Shown: positions 1-10,080 of the stretch, piece after piece | How positions within the stretch are numbered: position 1 is the stretch's first letter | Layout of the letters: each line of letters opens with the position of its first letter | Assembly: GCA_905221615.1 (NCBI GenBank) | Contig: CAJNDT010002001.1 | Coordinates: 712,881-776,880, forward strand | Source of the DNA: Symbiodinium sp. CCMP2592 | Taxonomy: Eukaryota > Sar > Dinophyceae > Suessiales > Symbiodiniaceae | DNA length: 64,000 nt | Direction: 5' to 3' | The notes under the pieces: model-generated | Told to the model about the DNA's origin: nothing | The model's input: the letters and a program-made list of their open reading frames with translations, nothing else | The model's database searches: none | Position numbers and translations under genes: made by a program

Positions 1-608
1 GTTATTACACTCCCAAATGAGTACCTAACCAAACAAACAGCCGCAACATTAACACCACCAATCGCCAACCACGCAAATGCGGAAACATGGTAGTGGCTGC
101 CCGAAAAACGCAGGCACCGGGGTCTTAGCCCTCATTAGTATATGAGAAGCTACGATTCAAGAACCTCTCTACTAATGAAACTTGACGCTCACCAGCATAG
201 ATAGAATCATCAAGGTAACCGCACCGACTGCAACACGGAAGGGTAGCAGCAGCAACAACAACAGCAACAGCAACAGCAGCTAATGGAGCAAGCGAGAAAC
301 AAACAGACACACGAAGTTGCCCAACGAACTGTTCGCGCATCTGCAAGCTCCAGGCTTCAATGATAAAGGCCCGCCTTTTGCTCGGATTTGCAAAAATCTG
401 CTGCAAGTGGAATGCTCAGGCACATTACGACGTCTCACTCCGCTTGGGCCTGCTGCGAGGCCGTGGCGATTCGGATGGCTGCAGAAGGCCTCCTTGGATC
501 CCTGTGACGAAAGGAACTGAAACCTGGGCGCTGAGGCTTGCAACTGCGAGCCGACAAGGGAGGAGTATGACGATTCGGAGTAGAAGTAGACAACAGCAGT
601 GGCAGCAG
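1..608. other. Unassigned DNA
   Basis: AAC/AGC-rich stretch near 245-285; nothing else recognised. Confidence 0.5.
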
Positions 609-616
609 TAGAAGTG

Positions 617-656
<40 letters not shown>

Positions 657-661
657 CAGTG

Positions 662-700
<39 letters not shown>

Positions 701-701
701 A

Positions 702-754
<53 letters not shown>

Positions 755-757
755 CCA
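609..757. repeat. (TAG)n trinucleotide tract
   Basis: Nearly uninterrupted TAG/AGT repeats. Long Val, Thr or Leu runs in all frames come from this, not from a gene. Confidence 0.95.
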
Positions 758-1080
758 GTACTGGTGATAGTGAGAGTGGTGATAGTGGCAGCAGCCGTAG
801 TAGTACTGGTTTTAAACGGAACAGCAGCCACAGTAGATGCAGCGTCCTTGTAGGCCGTAGTTGCTGGTCGGCGCGGGTGAAAAGCACATCAAATCACTTC
901 AACTGGATGGCGCTGGCAGCGAACAGTATGAAGCTAATTATGTAACCAAGAGACTTTGAGCGGAGGTTGTTGATGTGGTCGCTGCCGGCTTCCAGCGCTT
1001 CCTCTCGCTCCTGTCTGCCGGCTCTACGAACGAAGCAAACATAAGAGCATTGGCAACTGGAATGTCCACACGGAAAACAC

Positions 1081-1435
1081 ACTGCGTCTGCGTGTATGTA
1101 TGTATGGGTGTGTGTCTGTATGTAATTATGTGTGTAAGCACATCTGTATGTTATGTATGTACAGCATGTAGGTATGTAGGTACGTAATTAGGTAACCAGG
1201 TATGTGGTATGCACGTACGTATGTACGTGTGTATACTACATGTATGTGTACATGTGTATGTGTGTATCTGTGCGTGTGTGTGTGTGTGTATGTGTGTGTA
1301 CGTGTGTTTATGTGTATGTGTGTATGTGTGCTGTGTATGTCTACGATTGCATGTCCGTGTGTATATACATACATATATCTACATTTATACATATATATAT
1401 GTATGCATGTGGATGTGTATGTGTACCTCAGCATC
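1081..1435. repeat. TG-rich microsatellite block
   Basis: Mixed GTGT, TATG and GTAC repeats over about 350 bp. Confidence 0.9.
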
Positions 1436-1588
1436 CATAATTGCATGCACAAATATTTACGCACACTTCCCAATTCCCTTCCCAACAGTGGAGTTCAGTA
1501 CTTGCAGATACATCATGATATCTATAATAGTTTTAACACCGCAGATGATACTAACAAGTACTCGGAAGAAGCACGCACACATCATGTA

Positions 1589-1706
1589 CATATAATACAT
1601 ATATATATATATATACACTTATGTAGATATGCATATATACATATATATATGTATATGTAGTATGTATGTATATGTATATATACATACATATGTATATGTA
1701 TGCATG
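1589..1706. repeat. (TA)n/(TACA)n tract
   Basis: ATATATAT and TATGTATA repeats. Confidence 0.9.
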
Positions 1707-1719
1707 CTGACACACAAAG

Positions 1720-3079
1720 GCACGGGTTGAACAGTTTGAAGTCCCGACGAGAACACACACTTTGCGAGCCCCTGCCCCAAATTGACGCATAAGACCTTGA
1801 GCATGGTTCGGGGCATCATGTGATGTTTTTTGCAGCTTGCTGCAATGTTGGCAGTTATTCTGCGCATTTGCCGTCATATGTGAACCTCCAACCCTGTGTC
1901 AAGGCAGTTTCAACAGAAGCGACTCTGCCTAGAAACCGGATACTGGGAAGCTGGGTAGTCTCGACCATCCCCATCAACTAGCGGTCGCGCCACAAAAACC
2001 CGCGAAACACTCTGCCTGTATCTCCTTTTCCTGCGCGGCAAACTCCTCTGTCACATCCTGTTCTCAGGGCCCGCCAGTAAACCCAAGTTGAATGACACAA
2101 CGAAGAAGTGGCATCAGCATTCAAGTTCAATCATGATGACAAGAGCATAGGAAAATCAAGAAAAAAAGAAGAAACAATACCAACACAAGAGATATTGGGA
2201 AAGACGGCTTGGGCTAGAAGAAAGGTTCATCGTTCATCATACTCTTATTCGCGGCTAACATAATCTGGAAAAAGCTGCTTTGTTCTCATTACAGAGTTGT
2301 TGATAAGCGCAGTGTTGCTGTGACGGCATGGTTTGCTTCAGCAATCGGCCGGCGATCAGCAGCGGTCGGTAAATGAGCTTACTTGACCTCTGTCGGTCTG
2401 AATGAAGACACGCAGCTAACATCGGTCAACAGCAGAAAACCGAGAACAGTCATCAATACCATACAGCCGCAGCCGGTCTACAAACAACTATGGACAACTT
2501 GCGATCCTCCACTCCAAACAAGCCCTGCGCATGCGCCTGCACCTTTCGATCCGTCTCCTCCCGGACCTTTGCAGCTTCAAGCTGCGCCTCTGCAGAAAGG
2601 TAGAGATGCTGAGACAAATCGTGCCAGCTAGCCTCAGCTGAAAGCTGCATGATTAGAATATTCCGTTATTCTCGAGTCCGAAACCTTACTCTGATAAAAG
2701 CTCTGTCCTGAGGCGGGGCGGCTAACATTCATGGTGCCTGCGCCGGTCCTTCTGCATCTTGCCATGCTATCACAAACCGATTAAGAGAATCTTCCAAAGA
2801 CCTCCTGCAAAGCTTAAAACCCAAAATCGCACAGAGCCCTGAGCACGATCGTCATCGACTTTCCCTGTCCTGATGGATCCGGCCACGGAGAGTCTTCTCC
2901 CTCAGGACCGCAAGTTTTGGATGTTCTCCCCCTTTTTTGCACATGCTTTTCGGAGCCCCCTATATGATGATGGCTCACGGTCAGCAGTGAAAACCATCTG
3001 ATTGTACCTACGATCACGGGCGCTCTTCGATTTGTGAGAGCTCTTCCCAGTACGACTGGCAAAGTGTTTTTTTATGAGA
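1720..3079. other. Unassigned DNA left of element 1
   Basis: No supported gene. Short frames have no recognisable domain. Confidence 0.5.
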
Positions 3080-3084
3080 ACTGC
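3080..3084. repeat. Target site duplication ACTGC, left copy
   Basis: ACTGC immediately outside the LTR; the same five bases follow the other LTR at 14947-14951. Five bases is the usual copia integrase stagger. Confidence 0.85.
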
Positions 3085-3275
3085 AATCAAGAGGGAAGGA
3101 AGGTACTTAAACCCGGCCAACCCTCTAAAGAACCAGGGCATCTAGCTGCATTGCCCTTCTTTTTCTTGAGCCAAACATAATCCGAAGTCGCACTTGAAAC
3201 GCTTCAGGAAGAAACCTCTGAAGCTAACCTCTCATACATGCTCTGCTGGGTCTCTGGGGTCGTGTTCTTTTAACT
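3085..3275 (-). repeat. 3' LTR of element 1
   Basis: Exact copy of 14756-14946. On the minus strand it is preceded directly by the purine tract GAGGGGGG. No substitution separates the two LTRs by eye, which is the basis for calling the insertion young. Confidence 0.93.
3165..3175 (-). promoter_or_regulatory. Spliced-leader-like 11-mer in the 3' LTR
   Basis: Minus strand TTTGGCTCAAG equals the last 11 bases of the dinoflagellate spliced leader as I remember it (ending ATTTTGGCTCAAG). The match stops there. It could be a relic of a trans-spliced leader copied into the element, or chance. Confidence 0.35.
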
Positions 3276-3283
3276 CCCCCCTC
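3276..3283 (-). other. Polypurine tract of element 1
   Basis: Minus-strand GAGGGGGG directly abuts the first base of the 3' LTR. This is where plus-strand DNA synthesis would be primed. Confidence 0.8.
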
Positions 3284-3318
3284 GCCAGAGTCAACTGCAG
3301 ACTACGGAACTGTACAAT

Positions 3319-3396
3319 GGGGCGCTTAAAGCAGCCCCCTAAGCACACGGGCGCCTACGGCAGCCCCCCTAGCGGAAGAGCGCTAAAAGCAGCTCC
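3319..3396. repeat. Three tandem-spaced microhairpins in the 3' untranslated region of element 1
   Basis: Copies at 3319-3338 (GGGGC/GCCCC), 3348-3367 (GGGC/GCCC) and 3377-3396 (GAGC/GCTC), between the Gag-Pol stop and the polypurine tract. They are outside coding sequence, so amino-acid selection cannot explain them. Confidence 0.8.
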
Positions 3397-3426
3397 CTCC
3401 GGCAAGCTGTGCAAAAGTGAACGTCG

Positions 3427-6400
3427 CTACTTGGGACTAGACCCCGAAGTGGGAGAGGTGGTAGGGCCACTACCGGCTTTGGTCTTGAGTTGTCTCGTGT
3501 CTACCAGAACCTCGGGAAGCTTCTGGCGCATGCCTAACAACTTCAACGCATTATCCCACTTTTGTGGTGGAAGTGCTTTGGTGAAGATGTCGGCAGCCTG
3601 CAAGTTTGTATCGACATACTCAATGTCTACATCATCCTCATCAATCACCTCAGAGATGGAACCCAAATTGACCTTATGGGTGCGCGCTATGTGCCTAAGC
3701 TTCGGCGAATAGCCCTTCTTTGCAACTAGGATCGTAGCCTGGTTGTCCTCATGAATGACTAACCTGATCGGATAGTCGAGGATAGTCTGCCAGAGCTGCA
3801 ATGCCGGAAGTGCTTCTTGGAAGAGGCTATGAGCTAAAGACACAATCTCGGACTCTGTGGTACTGCGACTCACAGACGTCTGGCGCTTGGACACCCATGC
3901 AAGAGGAAAGAAGGTGTTGGGACCTTTTAGGACTAAGAAACCTCCACTGGTGGATTTGGCATCGTCCCTTTCCCCTGCAAAGTCGGCATCAACGTAGAGC
4001 GCAAGATGCAGCTCCCTTGGCCCGTCCGATACAGTGCCTACAAGGCGGTGGGTCTTAGTGGAATCGATGTAGCTTATCAGGCGAAGAAGCTTCTTATCAT
4101 CGTTCCTCGACCACTTTTGCACCTTGGTCGCGAGGTCACCTATCGGCTTGACTAAGTCAGGACGCGCAAGTCTGCCTAGCCAAAGGGCCTTCATTAACAC
4201 CTTACATGCATTAGGAGCAAGCTCCCCTGCGATCTCCTCTTGGCTCACAGGAAGTGAAGCCTCTGGAGCAAAGGGAGTGGCAGCATGTTTTAGAGCCTTA
4301 AGGCCAGTGAGGCCCTTGTAAAGGTCTACGGTCTGTTGCGCATAGTCAAACATATCAAACGCCATGGCACCCCTTAATGCGCCTAGGGCAGCATTCTCGG
4401 TGCCTTCAGGCTCGGCGTTGATAGTGCAATGATTGCGACCTAAGATCCGATACACAGGCTCTGGGGGTTCTACATCAACAACCTTACACAAAGCATCCCA
4501 AAACGGCTGGTGCTCCTCCTGTGGTCCAGAGAGGGTAAGATCATCAACGTAAGTGGAAAGAAGGAGCTTAGTCTCAGGAAACCAAAAGTTACCTGGATAT
4601 TCCGGCAGTTCTTGTCCACCCATATTCCTAAGAACCTCCTTAAGGTGTTTCTCCCACAGTCCGCCTGCTTCTAGGTGGCCGTACAGCGCGCGTAGAAGCA
4701 GCACTACTGGTTTTGCAAAACACTCACGCCACCAAGCAGGACGAAGTTCAGGTGGTAGCTCTATCCAAGTTTGGTACTTGGATTTAAGAAGAGCTTGCAC
4801 ATACGCTTTGACGGCGTCTGCGGCACTGGACTGATGGCCAGGTAAGCTACCGTAAGCTAAACAGGCATTAAGTCCCTGAACAGAGGTGGGGTTTGCACCT
4901 AACTCTCTGTAAACCGCTGCGGCGCCCTCTTCGTCCTTCGCACAGTCACCCCGGTACACGATTCGGCCTTTAACCTTCTGAAGGTGCTTGGCAAGTTCCC
5001 AAAACTTGATGGACGCAATGCTCATCAGCTTGCCGAAGTGTACCTTAGTGCCAGTGCGGCGCGCTTGCGCTTGGACGCTAGCGTATTCCTGCGGGTTCGT
5101 TTCGTCCCACACTGGAACTGCGCGAAGACCGTCTGCTTCCTGTTTCACCGCATTGAGGGCCTCAGGTGAGGAGAGCATTTCGGCCCGAGAGAGAAGTTTC
5201 GTCACCATTGCAGACACCTCCTTTGAGGGTGCTTCCTTAGGTATGCCATGAACTGCACACACAAGGGCGGAAAGGTCGACGACCTCTTCTACGAGCTTAG
5301 AAGCCTCCTGGTCGGACTCTATTACGGCGGCAAGGTCCTCGTATCCGCTGAGAGCGGAAACGTGCTTCAGTTCCTGTTCTTTTTCGCGGTGTTCAGTGGT
5401 TGTGGAAGTGGGTAAGATCGGCATCGCAGGAACCGAGATATAGGCCCTACTGGGGTTGATGGCAAAGGCGATGCGCTCACACATCTCTTGCGTGTACAAC
5501 CCAGTGAGTTCAAGATCCTTTCCCCGAGCCTCGACGTGCTCACTGGGATCATGGTTGCAGGTGATCCCTTCAAAGGCTGATACGATAGATGTGGATGTTG
5601 TCATGAGGCGCCATGGTTTCTTAACCGGCTGCCCCCCTGAAGCAGACACACCTAACATACAACCATCAAAGTCAACAACCTTAAACCTAGGATCCTTAAA
5701 GAACTCCTTTACATCAGGCCTCTTCCATGAATCGGAATACCTCGGCCACTCAAACGTGACGTCAATCCCGAGGTCAAGCGCGGTCTTAGCATGCTCAACA
5801 AACTGTGCGAACAACTTCTTAGACCTGTGAATCTTTTGCAGGAGTCGTGCGCGATACTCACCGCCACCTCTCTTAAACTGAACGCGATGCCACTGGCATC
5901 CAGAGGTGCACGGCAGACACACCCAAAGGTGACTCTTAGGACACGCACTGAACTGTTCGTGCAGCTGGGCGGCCACAAGCTCGTTCTCAACGTCCAAAGT
6001 TTCTTTGGCGAGGCGTACGTGGGGTACTCCAAGCTCTTCGTTCACACGCCCTAACATTGAGTTTGGGGAACATGCGTACTCAAAGACAGTCGTGAGCTTA
6101 GTGGGCTTCCCTCTCCTTCGACTCCGCTTGTTACCTCTCCGTTGCGGTTTGTCCTGCCCAAAACGCGGTGTAGAGGGAGCAGCTAAACCAAACACAGGTA
6201 GGTTCTCCTTTCCACGCACAGTGTCTAGGAGACACGTGGTACTGGCAGTGCACGGTGGCAAGGCAGCGCCTGCAGAAACAACGCTCACTGTAGCGGAAGC
6301 TGGGGGTACAGGAGTACTGGGTGCAACGCTTGGAGCAGGAGTTTCAGGAGCAGCGGTTGGAAAGGGAGTCTCTGGAGCAACGCTAGGCGCGGGAGTCTCT

Positions 6401-9400
6401 GGTGACTCTCCCAGGGCGCGAAGCGCAGCCCTCCTTGCAGCAGCTTCTTCCTTGTCTGCTTTAACAAGTTCGGCAAAGCGTGCTCTGCAAGTGTCGGTGT
6501 GCTTTGTGGCCTTTCCCCTACACGCTAAGCAACCCGGAGTCTCCCCGAACTTAACAATCCTATCGGCGGTGATATAAACCGTCCTAACGCCAGGTGTTCT
6601 GGGCGCCGGCGGCCCGATGCTTTCAAGAGCAAAGGGAATCTCCCGCAATGGGATCTCGGGCAGTGCGCCGGAGGCAGCACTCAAGGTGGAGCCGTCTACA
6701 AGCGCCTTGCGGGTTGCATTCGCGACTGGGAAGATGGGCGGACCGTCCTCTATGTACAACTCAGGTTCTGGCACGTCGTGGACAGACGTGTTGCGTTTAC
6801 CACGAAAGTCGTTGTAATCAAGAACCTTAACAACATTGCGATAGCGCATGCCTGCGTCTATCCGCCACCCTAGGAAAAGACCTGGTGACATGTTGGGTTC
6901 AAGAGTGCGCTTAGAACCTTTAGAACGGTACCAGACGAGTTGCCCAAAACAGGCCCTCTTCCCATTAAAGGGCTCCTTTGTGAGGGCCTCCCACTGTGTG
7001 ACCCCCCCTAGCGGTGCCGTCCTGTCAAAGGACAAAGAAAGGCACGCGTACGGGTACGAGTAAGAATGCATGTCGTAAGGAAGTCCACTCTGGAGGTGGA
7101 TAGCACGGCAGCACTCCTTTTCCTCGCGGATATCCCTCTCGAGTAAGGCGTTGTGGGGCCATCTGTTAGGGAGAGAGGAATCCGGGGTCAGGCCTACCTC
7201 CTCTGCCGCTACGATCAACTCGCCAGCTTCATCTAATTTAATGAGGCAGGTCGGCGACATCTCGTTTGCTCTTAGACCTATAAAATGCCGGAAGTTGCGT
7301 GCATGCTGGGCAGCACCCCTACGCGTCATAGGGTACGCAACTCTAGCCCCTGAGAAAACATCCCTTACTACATGATGTGACTTAACCCCTCCAGTTCCTA
7401 TGCCTCGGTGTTCATCACCTTTTGCCATGATGACATCATCAGTGGCAAGCTGTTGGAACGGAGCAGTGGGGACATCAATCATGTCATCTGCCTTGGCATC
7501 GGGCTTGTGAGCCACACGCATTGAGGTGGTCTTGGCGATGTGACAGATCTTACAGAAGGGATTCTTAGGAAAGTGGGTCCTAAGATGCTTCTCAGAAGTG
7601 GCTTCGGCTCTAAGTTCTTCGGTCTTGGAGTGGGGCTCTGGAGGAGGCGGCAACGGTGGTGGTTGCTCTGTGGAAGGGGCGCTCGGAGCAGCCCCCTCAC
7701 GCGAACTAGAGGCGCCTGAGGCAGCCTCCTTTGCTGTTGTGCCTTCGGCAGGCTGTTGCGTACTTGCGGGCTTTCCCTTGAAGAGTTCAGGAAAAAGTTC
7801 TTCTTCGGAGCTTTCACTGGCAGCTGTCTCACCTACAGCGCCTTCACGAAAAAGCCGCTTTGCTTCAGCCTTCTTCTCTGCATGCTTCTCGACGACGTCG
7901 GCTTCCCAATCATAATCGCCAGAGGTTGTGCGGGGATAGCTTGCCTCAGCCTCTTCAAGATCTGCGACCTCGAAATCGCTGAACGACACAGTATCATCAT
8001 CCTTCGGCGCGGGGGATGCCGATGCAGTAATGGGGCTTAGGCTTGGGCTCTGCTCCCTCACTGCCGGGCGCAATGTCTCCTCGAACTGGGGGACATATTC
8101 TACGACCCTGGTCGCATTGATCCTCGCTTTGCGCGGGATACGAAGCTTGCAGCGGTGCACGTCCTCTTTCTTCACGAAGTACGGACGGTGCTCTCGAGGG
8201 TCCCAGACAAACAAGGATCCCTCGTCAAGGACAGCTTTACCTACAGAAAAGGCTGGCGGACACTCCTTAAGTACGTAGACCTGCTCCTCTGAAGGTAACA
8301 ACCGGCTGCCCTCAAACGCGAGGCTGTGAGTGCCTTCACGCGCGCCGCCACCAGTGGCAAAACCAACAGGTGTCTCGGAGCGGGTGACACAGGAAAGGGC
8401 TTTGGAGGAAAGCGCCTGGCGACCTATCAAATGCCTACCTGCTGCCGTGTCCCAAAGCCAGGTGATCTTGCCATCCTGGTTCAGCTCGGCGGGGAGAGCA
8501 TTGATTAACGGTGCCGTTGCAGCGTTCGCCTTCGCCTTTGCCTTAGGCTTAGCCTTAGCGTCTGGCTTTGCAAGTGACTTGGGCTTAGGACCAGTGTACT
8601 TGTTCTTGCTGTCGTGAAGGAACGGACAGGGGTCGCCTTTGCAGGCGCCGAACGCCCAAAACATACACGGTGTCTTGGCCTTCTCCTCCGGGGTCATGTT
8701 CCTGGCGCTTTTGGCCTGAGCAGATCTGGGCGTCGTATCACCACCTTTTGGGCTTCGTGGTGTTCCGTTGCCCTTTCCGCCCTTTCCGCCTTTGCCCTTA
8801 CCCTTTGGGGCAGGTGCACCTGGGACCTCAACCTCGGGTTCGCCCTCGTCTTTCTTTTTCTTTTTCTTCTTTTTCTTCTCCTTCTTCGGCGGCTTGTCGG
8901 TAGTGCCTCCTTTCGGTGCGCCTGCGGCAGCACCCGGTGCGGGTGTTGCGGGCACACTTGGCTTTGAAGGCTGGGAGGTGGAAGTCAAGGTCTCTGGCTT
9001 CTGTTGCAAGGACTTATCGAACTCCTGTCGATTGACACGCTGCTGGTGCAAGTCGATTGCAATGTCCACGCGGTTCCACAACCATGCGGCGGTGCGACGG
9101 TGTGATCCCGGTCTCGCTTCCCTTGCCTTCTCTACCTTGGGCTTAAGAACTGAAACCTTTTCGAACTCATCGATCAGATGATTGAAGATCGTACTGTCCT
9201 TGGGGAGATCCTCTACAGGAACGGTATTGGCGACGTAGTGATACTTATCACGAAATGCCTCCAGATGGGAAATACCATCCCCTCCGATCCTAATGTTCAG
9301 GAGGTTACGTTCAGCTAACATACCCATACGATCACGTTCCAACTGGAAGTGACTGTATATGGCGCGCAGCATGCAGCGCCCATTGGGCATGCCACCCGAC

Positions 9401-10062
9401 TGAAGCCTTTCAGACTCAACCATCTGCTGGAAAAGCAACCCGAAGCGACCGTGGCGACACACTTTGATAAGCTTAGCGGCGATCTCGCGGTCAAGGCGAG
9501 GGAAGCGCCCATCCTTACAAAGTGCGGCAGGCTCCTTCTTTAGGCAATCTTGTGCCCAGATGTACACCTCGTCGCCTGGGGTCTTCTGGAGTTTTCCAAT
9601 GGCCATCAAGGTCTGATTCACAAACCCTCTCGCTTGCGCTGCGTTTTGTGGCGGGTTTGGAAAGGATAAATCAGAAAGCGATTTCACTCTGATGGTGTCC
9701 TCCTCAAGCTCTGCATTGGTCTTCGGAGCCGCCGCGCTTGAAGCTGCGGCCCCATCACCGTCAGGGGCTGGATCATCACCTCCATCTTTGTTGCAGGTGA
9801 GCTCTGGGCACTCCTCTTCTGCGTGTTTCTTAGAACCACACATCCTACATGCTGGGTGCTCGGACCTTGCTGAGGAATCAGATGAGGACGATGAGCTGGA
9901 TGATCCGCCTGATCCTGGTGAGCCTGGTGGCGCTGTAACTTGAGCGGTGCCTCCTAGGTTCAACGTGGGTACCTGAGGTGGTGGGTCGGACTGTGCTTCT
10001 GCTGGTGCGCTTGGGGCTGCACCCGAAGGCGCGGCTGCACTATATACCAGACTGCGCGGCAC
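3427..10062 (-). CDS. Copia-type Gag-Pol polyprotein of element 1
   Basis: 2,211 codons without a stop; the listed start is GTG, and the frame is open from 10080. In order: CCHC knuckle CRMCGSKKHAEEEC (72-85), capsid-like helical region (about 115-370), Lys-rich linker, CCCH finger (about 466-482), protease DTAAGRHL (about 538), HHCC integrase zinc site (about 826-845), integrase core with ATDDVIM, KLDEAGE and ALLERD (about 873, 943, 971; D-X30-E), a CCHC-like site GCLACRGKATKHTDTC (about 1175-1190), an extra domain (about 1320-1530), RT with YVDD (about 1836), and RNase H with YVDADFAG, TESEIVSLA, HEDNQAT (about 2022, 2069, 2102) and ADIFTKAL. It makes and inserts the element's cDNA. The knuckle sitting before the capsid is unusual. 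All catalytic residues appear intact. Confidence 0.93.
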   Translation of the reverse strand: MPRSLVYSAAAPSGAAPSAPAEAQSDPPPQVPTLNLGGTAQVTAPPGSPGSGGSSSSSSSSDSSARSEHPACRMCGSKKHAEEECPELTCNKDGGDDPAPDGDGAAASSAAAPKTNAELEEDTIRVKSLSDLSFPNPPQNAAQARGFVNQTLMAIGKLQKTPGDEVYIWAQDCLKKEPAALCKDGRFPRLDREIAAKLIKVCRHGRFGLLFQQMVESERLQSGGMPNGRCMLRAIYSHFQLERDRMGMLAERNLLNIRIGGDGISHLEAFRDKYHYVANTVPVEDLPKDSTIFNHLIDEFEKVSVLKPKVEKAREARPGSHRRTAAWLWNRVDIAIDLHQQRVNRQEFDKSLQQKPETLTSTSQPSKPSVPATPAPGAAAGAPKGGTTDKPPKKEKKKKKKKKKDEGEPEVEVPGAPAPKGKGKGGKGGKGNGTPRSPKGGDTTPRSAQAKSARNMTPEEKAKTPCMFWAFGACKGDPCPFLHDSKNKYTGPKPKSLAKPDAKAKPKAKAKANAATAPLINALPAELNQDGKITWLWDTAAGRHLIGRQALSSKALSCVTRSETPVGFATGGGAREGTHSLAFEGSRLLPSEEQVYVLKECPPAFSVGKAVLDEGSLFVWDPREHRPYFVKKEDVHRCKLRIPRKARINATRVVEYVPQFEETLRPAVREQSPSLSPITASASPAPKDDDTVSFSDFEVADLEEAEASYPRTTSGDYDWEADVVEKHAEKKAEAKRLFREGAVGETAASESSEEELFPELFKGKPASTQQPAEGTTAKEAASGASSSREGAAPSAPSTEQPPPLPPPPEPHSKTEELRAEATSEKHLRTHFPKNPFCKICHIAKTTSMRVAHKPDAKADDMIDVPTAPFQQLATDDVIMAKGDEHRGIGTGGVKSHHVVRDVFSGARVAYPMTRRGAAQHARNFRHFIGLRANEMSPTCLIKLDEAGELIVAAEEVGLTPDSSLPNRWPHNALLERDIREEKECCRAIHLQSGLPYDMHSYSYPYACLSLSFDRTAPLGGVTQWEALTKEPFNGKRACFGQLVWYRSKGSKRTLEPNMSPGLFLGWRIDAGMRYRNVVKVLDYNDFRGKRNTSVHDVPEPELYIEDGPPIFPVANATRKALVDGSTLSAASGALPEIPLREIPFALESIGPPAPRTPGVRTVYITADRIVKFGETPGCLACRGKATKHTDTCRARFAELVKADKEEAAARRAALRALGESPETPAPSVAPETPFPTAAPETPAPSVAPSTPVPPASATVSVVSAGAALPPCTASTTCLLDTVRGKENLPVFGLAAPSTPRFGQDKPQRRGNKRSRRRGKPTKLTTVFEYACSPNSMLGRVNEELGVPHVRLAKETLDVENELVAAQLHEQFSACPKSHLWVCLPCTSGCQWHRVQFKRGGGEYRARLLQKIHRSKKLFAQFVEHAKTALDLGIDVTFEWPRYSDSWKRPDVKEFFKDPRFKVVDFDGCMLGVSASGGQPVKKPWRLMTTSTSIVSAFEGITCNHDPSEHVEARGKDLELTGLYTQEMCERIAFAINPSRAYISVPAMPILPTSTTTEHREKEQELKHVSALSGYEDLAAVIESDQEASKLVEEVVDLSALVCAVHGIPKEAPSKEVSAMVTKLLSRAEMLSSPEALNAVKQEADGLRAVPVWDETNPQEYASVQAQARRTGTKVHFGKLMSIASIKFWELAKHLQKVKGRIVYRGDCAKDEEGAAAVYRELGANPTSVQGLNACLAYGSLPGHQSSAADAVKAYVQALLKSKYQTWIELPPELRPAWWRECFAKPVVLLLRALYGHLEAGGLWEKHLKEVLRNMGGQELPEYPGNFWFPETKLLLSTYVDDLTLSGPQEEHQPFWDALCKVVDVEPPEPVYRILGRNHCTINAEPEGTENAALGALRGAMAFDMFDYAQQTVDLYKGLTGLKALKHAATPFAPEASLPVSQEEIAGELAPNACKVLMKALWLGRLARPDLVKPIGDLATKVQKWSRNDDKKLLRLISYIDSTKTHRLVGTVSDGPRELHLALYVDADFAGERDDAKSTSGGFLVLKGPNTFFPLAWVSKRQTSVSRSTTESEIVSLAHSLFQEALPALQLWQTILDYPIRLVIHEDNQATILVAKKGYSPKLRHIARTHKVNLGSISEVIDEDDVDIEYVDTNLQAADIFTKALPPQKWDNALKLLGMRQKLPEVLVDTRQLKTKAGSGPTTSPTSGSSPK
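5465..6100 (-). other. Extra domain between integrase and RT (possible methyltransferase-like fold)
   Basis: Within Gag-Pol residues about 1320-1530. It shows FEYACSPNSMLGR (glycine-loop-like start), HLWVCLPCTSGCQWHRVQ, an FEWPR motif, GCMLGVSASGGQPVKKPW and CNHDPSEH. The arrangement strand-loop, then a Pro-Cys motif, then an E-W-P motif recalls Rossmann DNA methyltransferases, but the canonical PCQ and ENV motifs are absent. Methyltransferases inside dinoflagellate retroelements have been reported; whether this is one is inference. Confidence 0.35.
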
Positions 10063-10080
10063 TAGCTGCGACCAACTTCG
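10040..10080 (-). promoter_or_regulatory. +1 overlap between ORF-C and Gag-Pol (candidate recoding window)
   Basis: The Gag-Pol frame opens right after a TAG at 10083-10081 and ORF-C stops at 10042-10040, leaving a 41-base window in which a ribosome could move +1. The Gag-Pol frame has no ATG until about residue 74. I do not see the Ty1 slippery heptamer CTTAGGC. Slips at GCT-AGT or at ATA before the stop are conceivable but unproven. Confidence 0.5.

Noticed and set aside
280..887. Long Thr, Leu and Val frames over the first kilobase
   Set aside because: They are translations of the (TAG)n tract and have no other protein-like content.
1126..1660. Cys/Val/Tyr-rich frames
   Set aside because: Products of TG and TATG microsatellites in all frames.
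9361..9380. Microhairpin in the capsid region (GGCGC/GCGCC)
   Set aside because: It pairs perfectly but is read in a different frame from the others within a conserved-looking peptide, so chance is likely.
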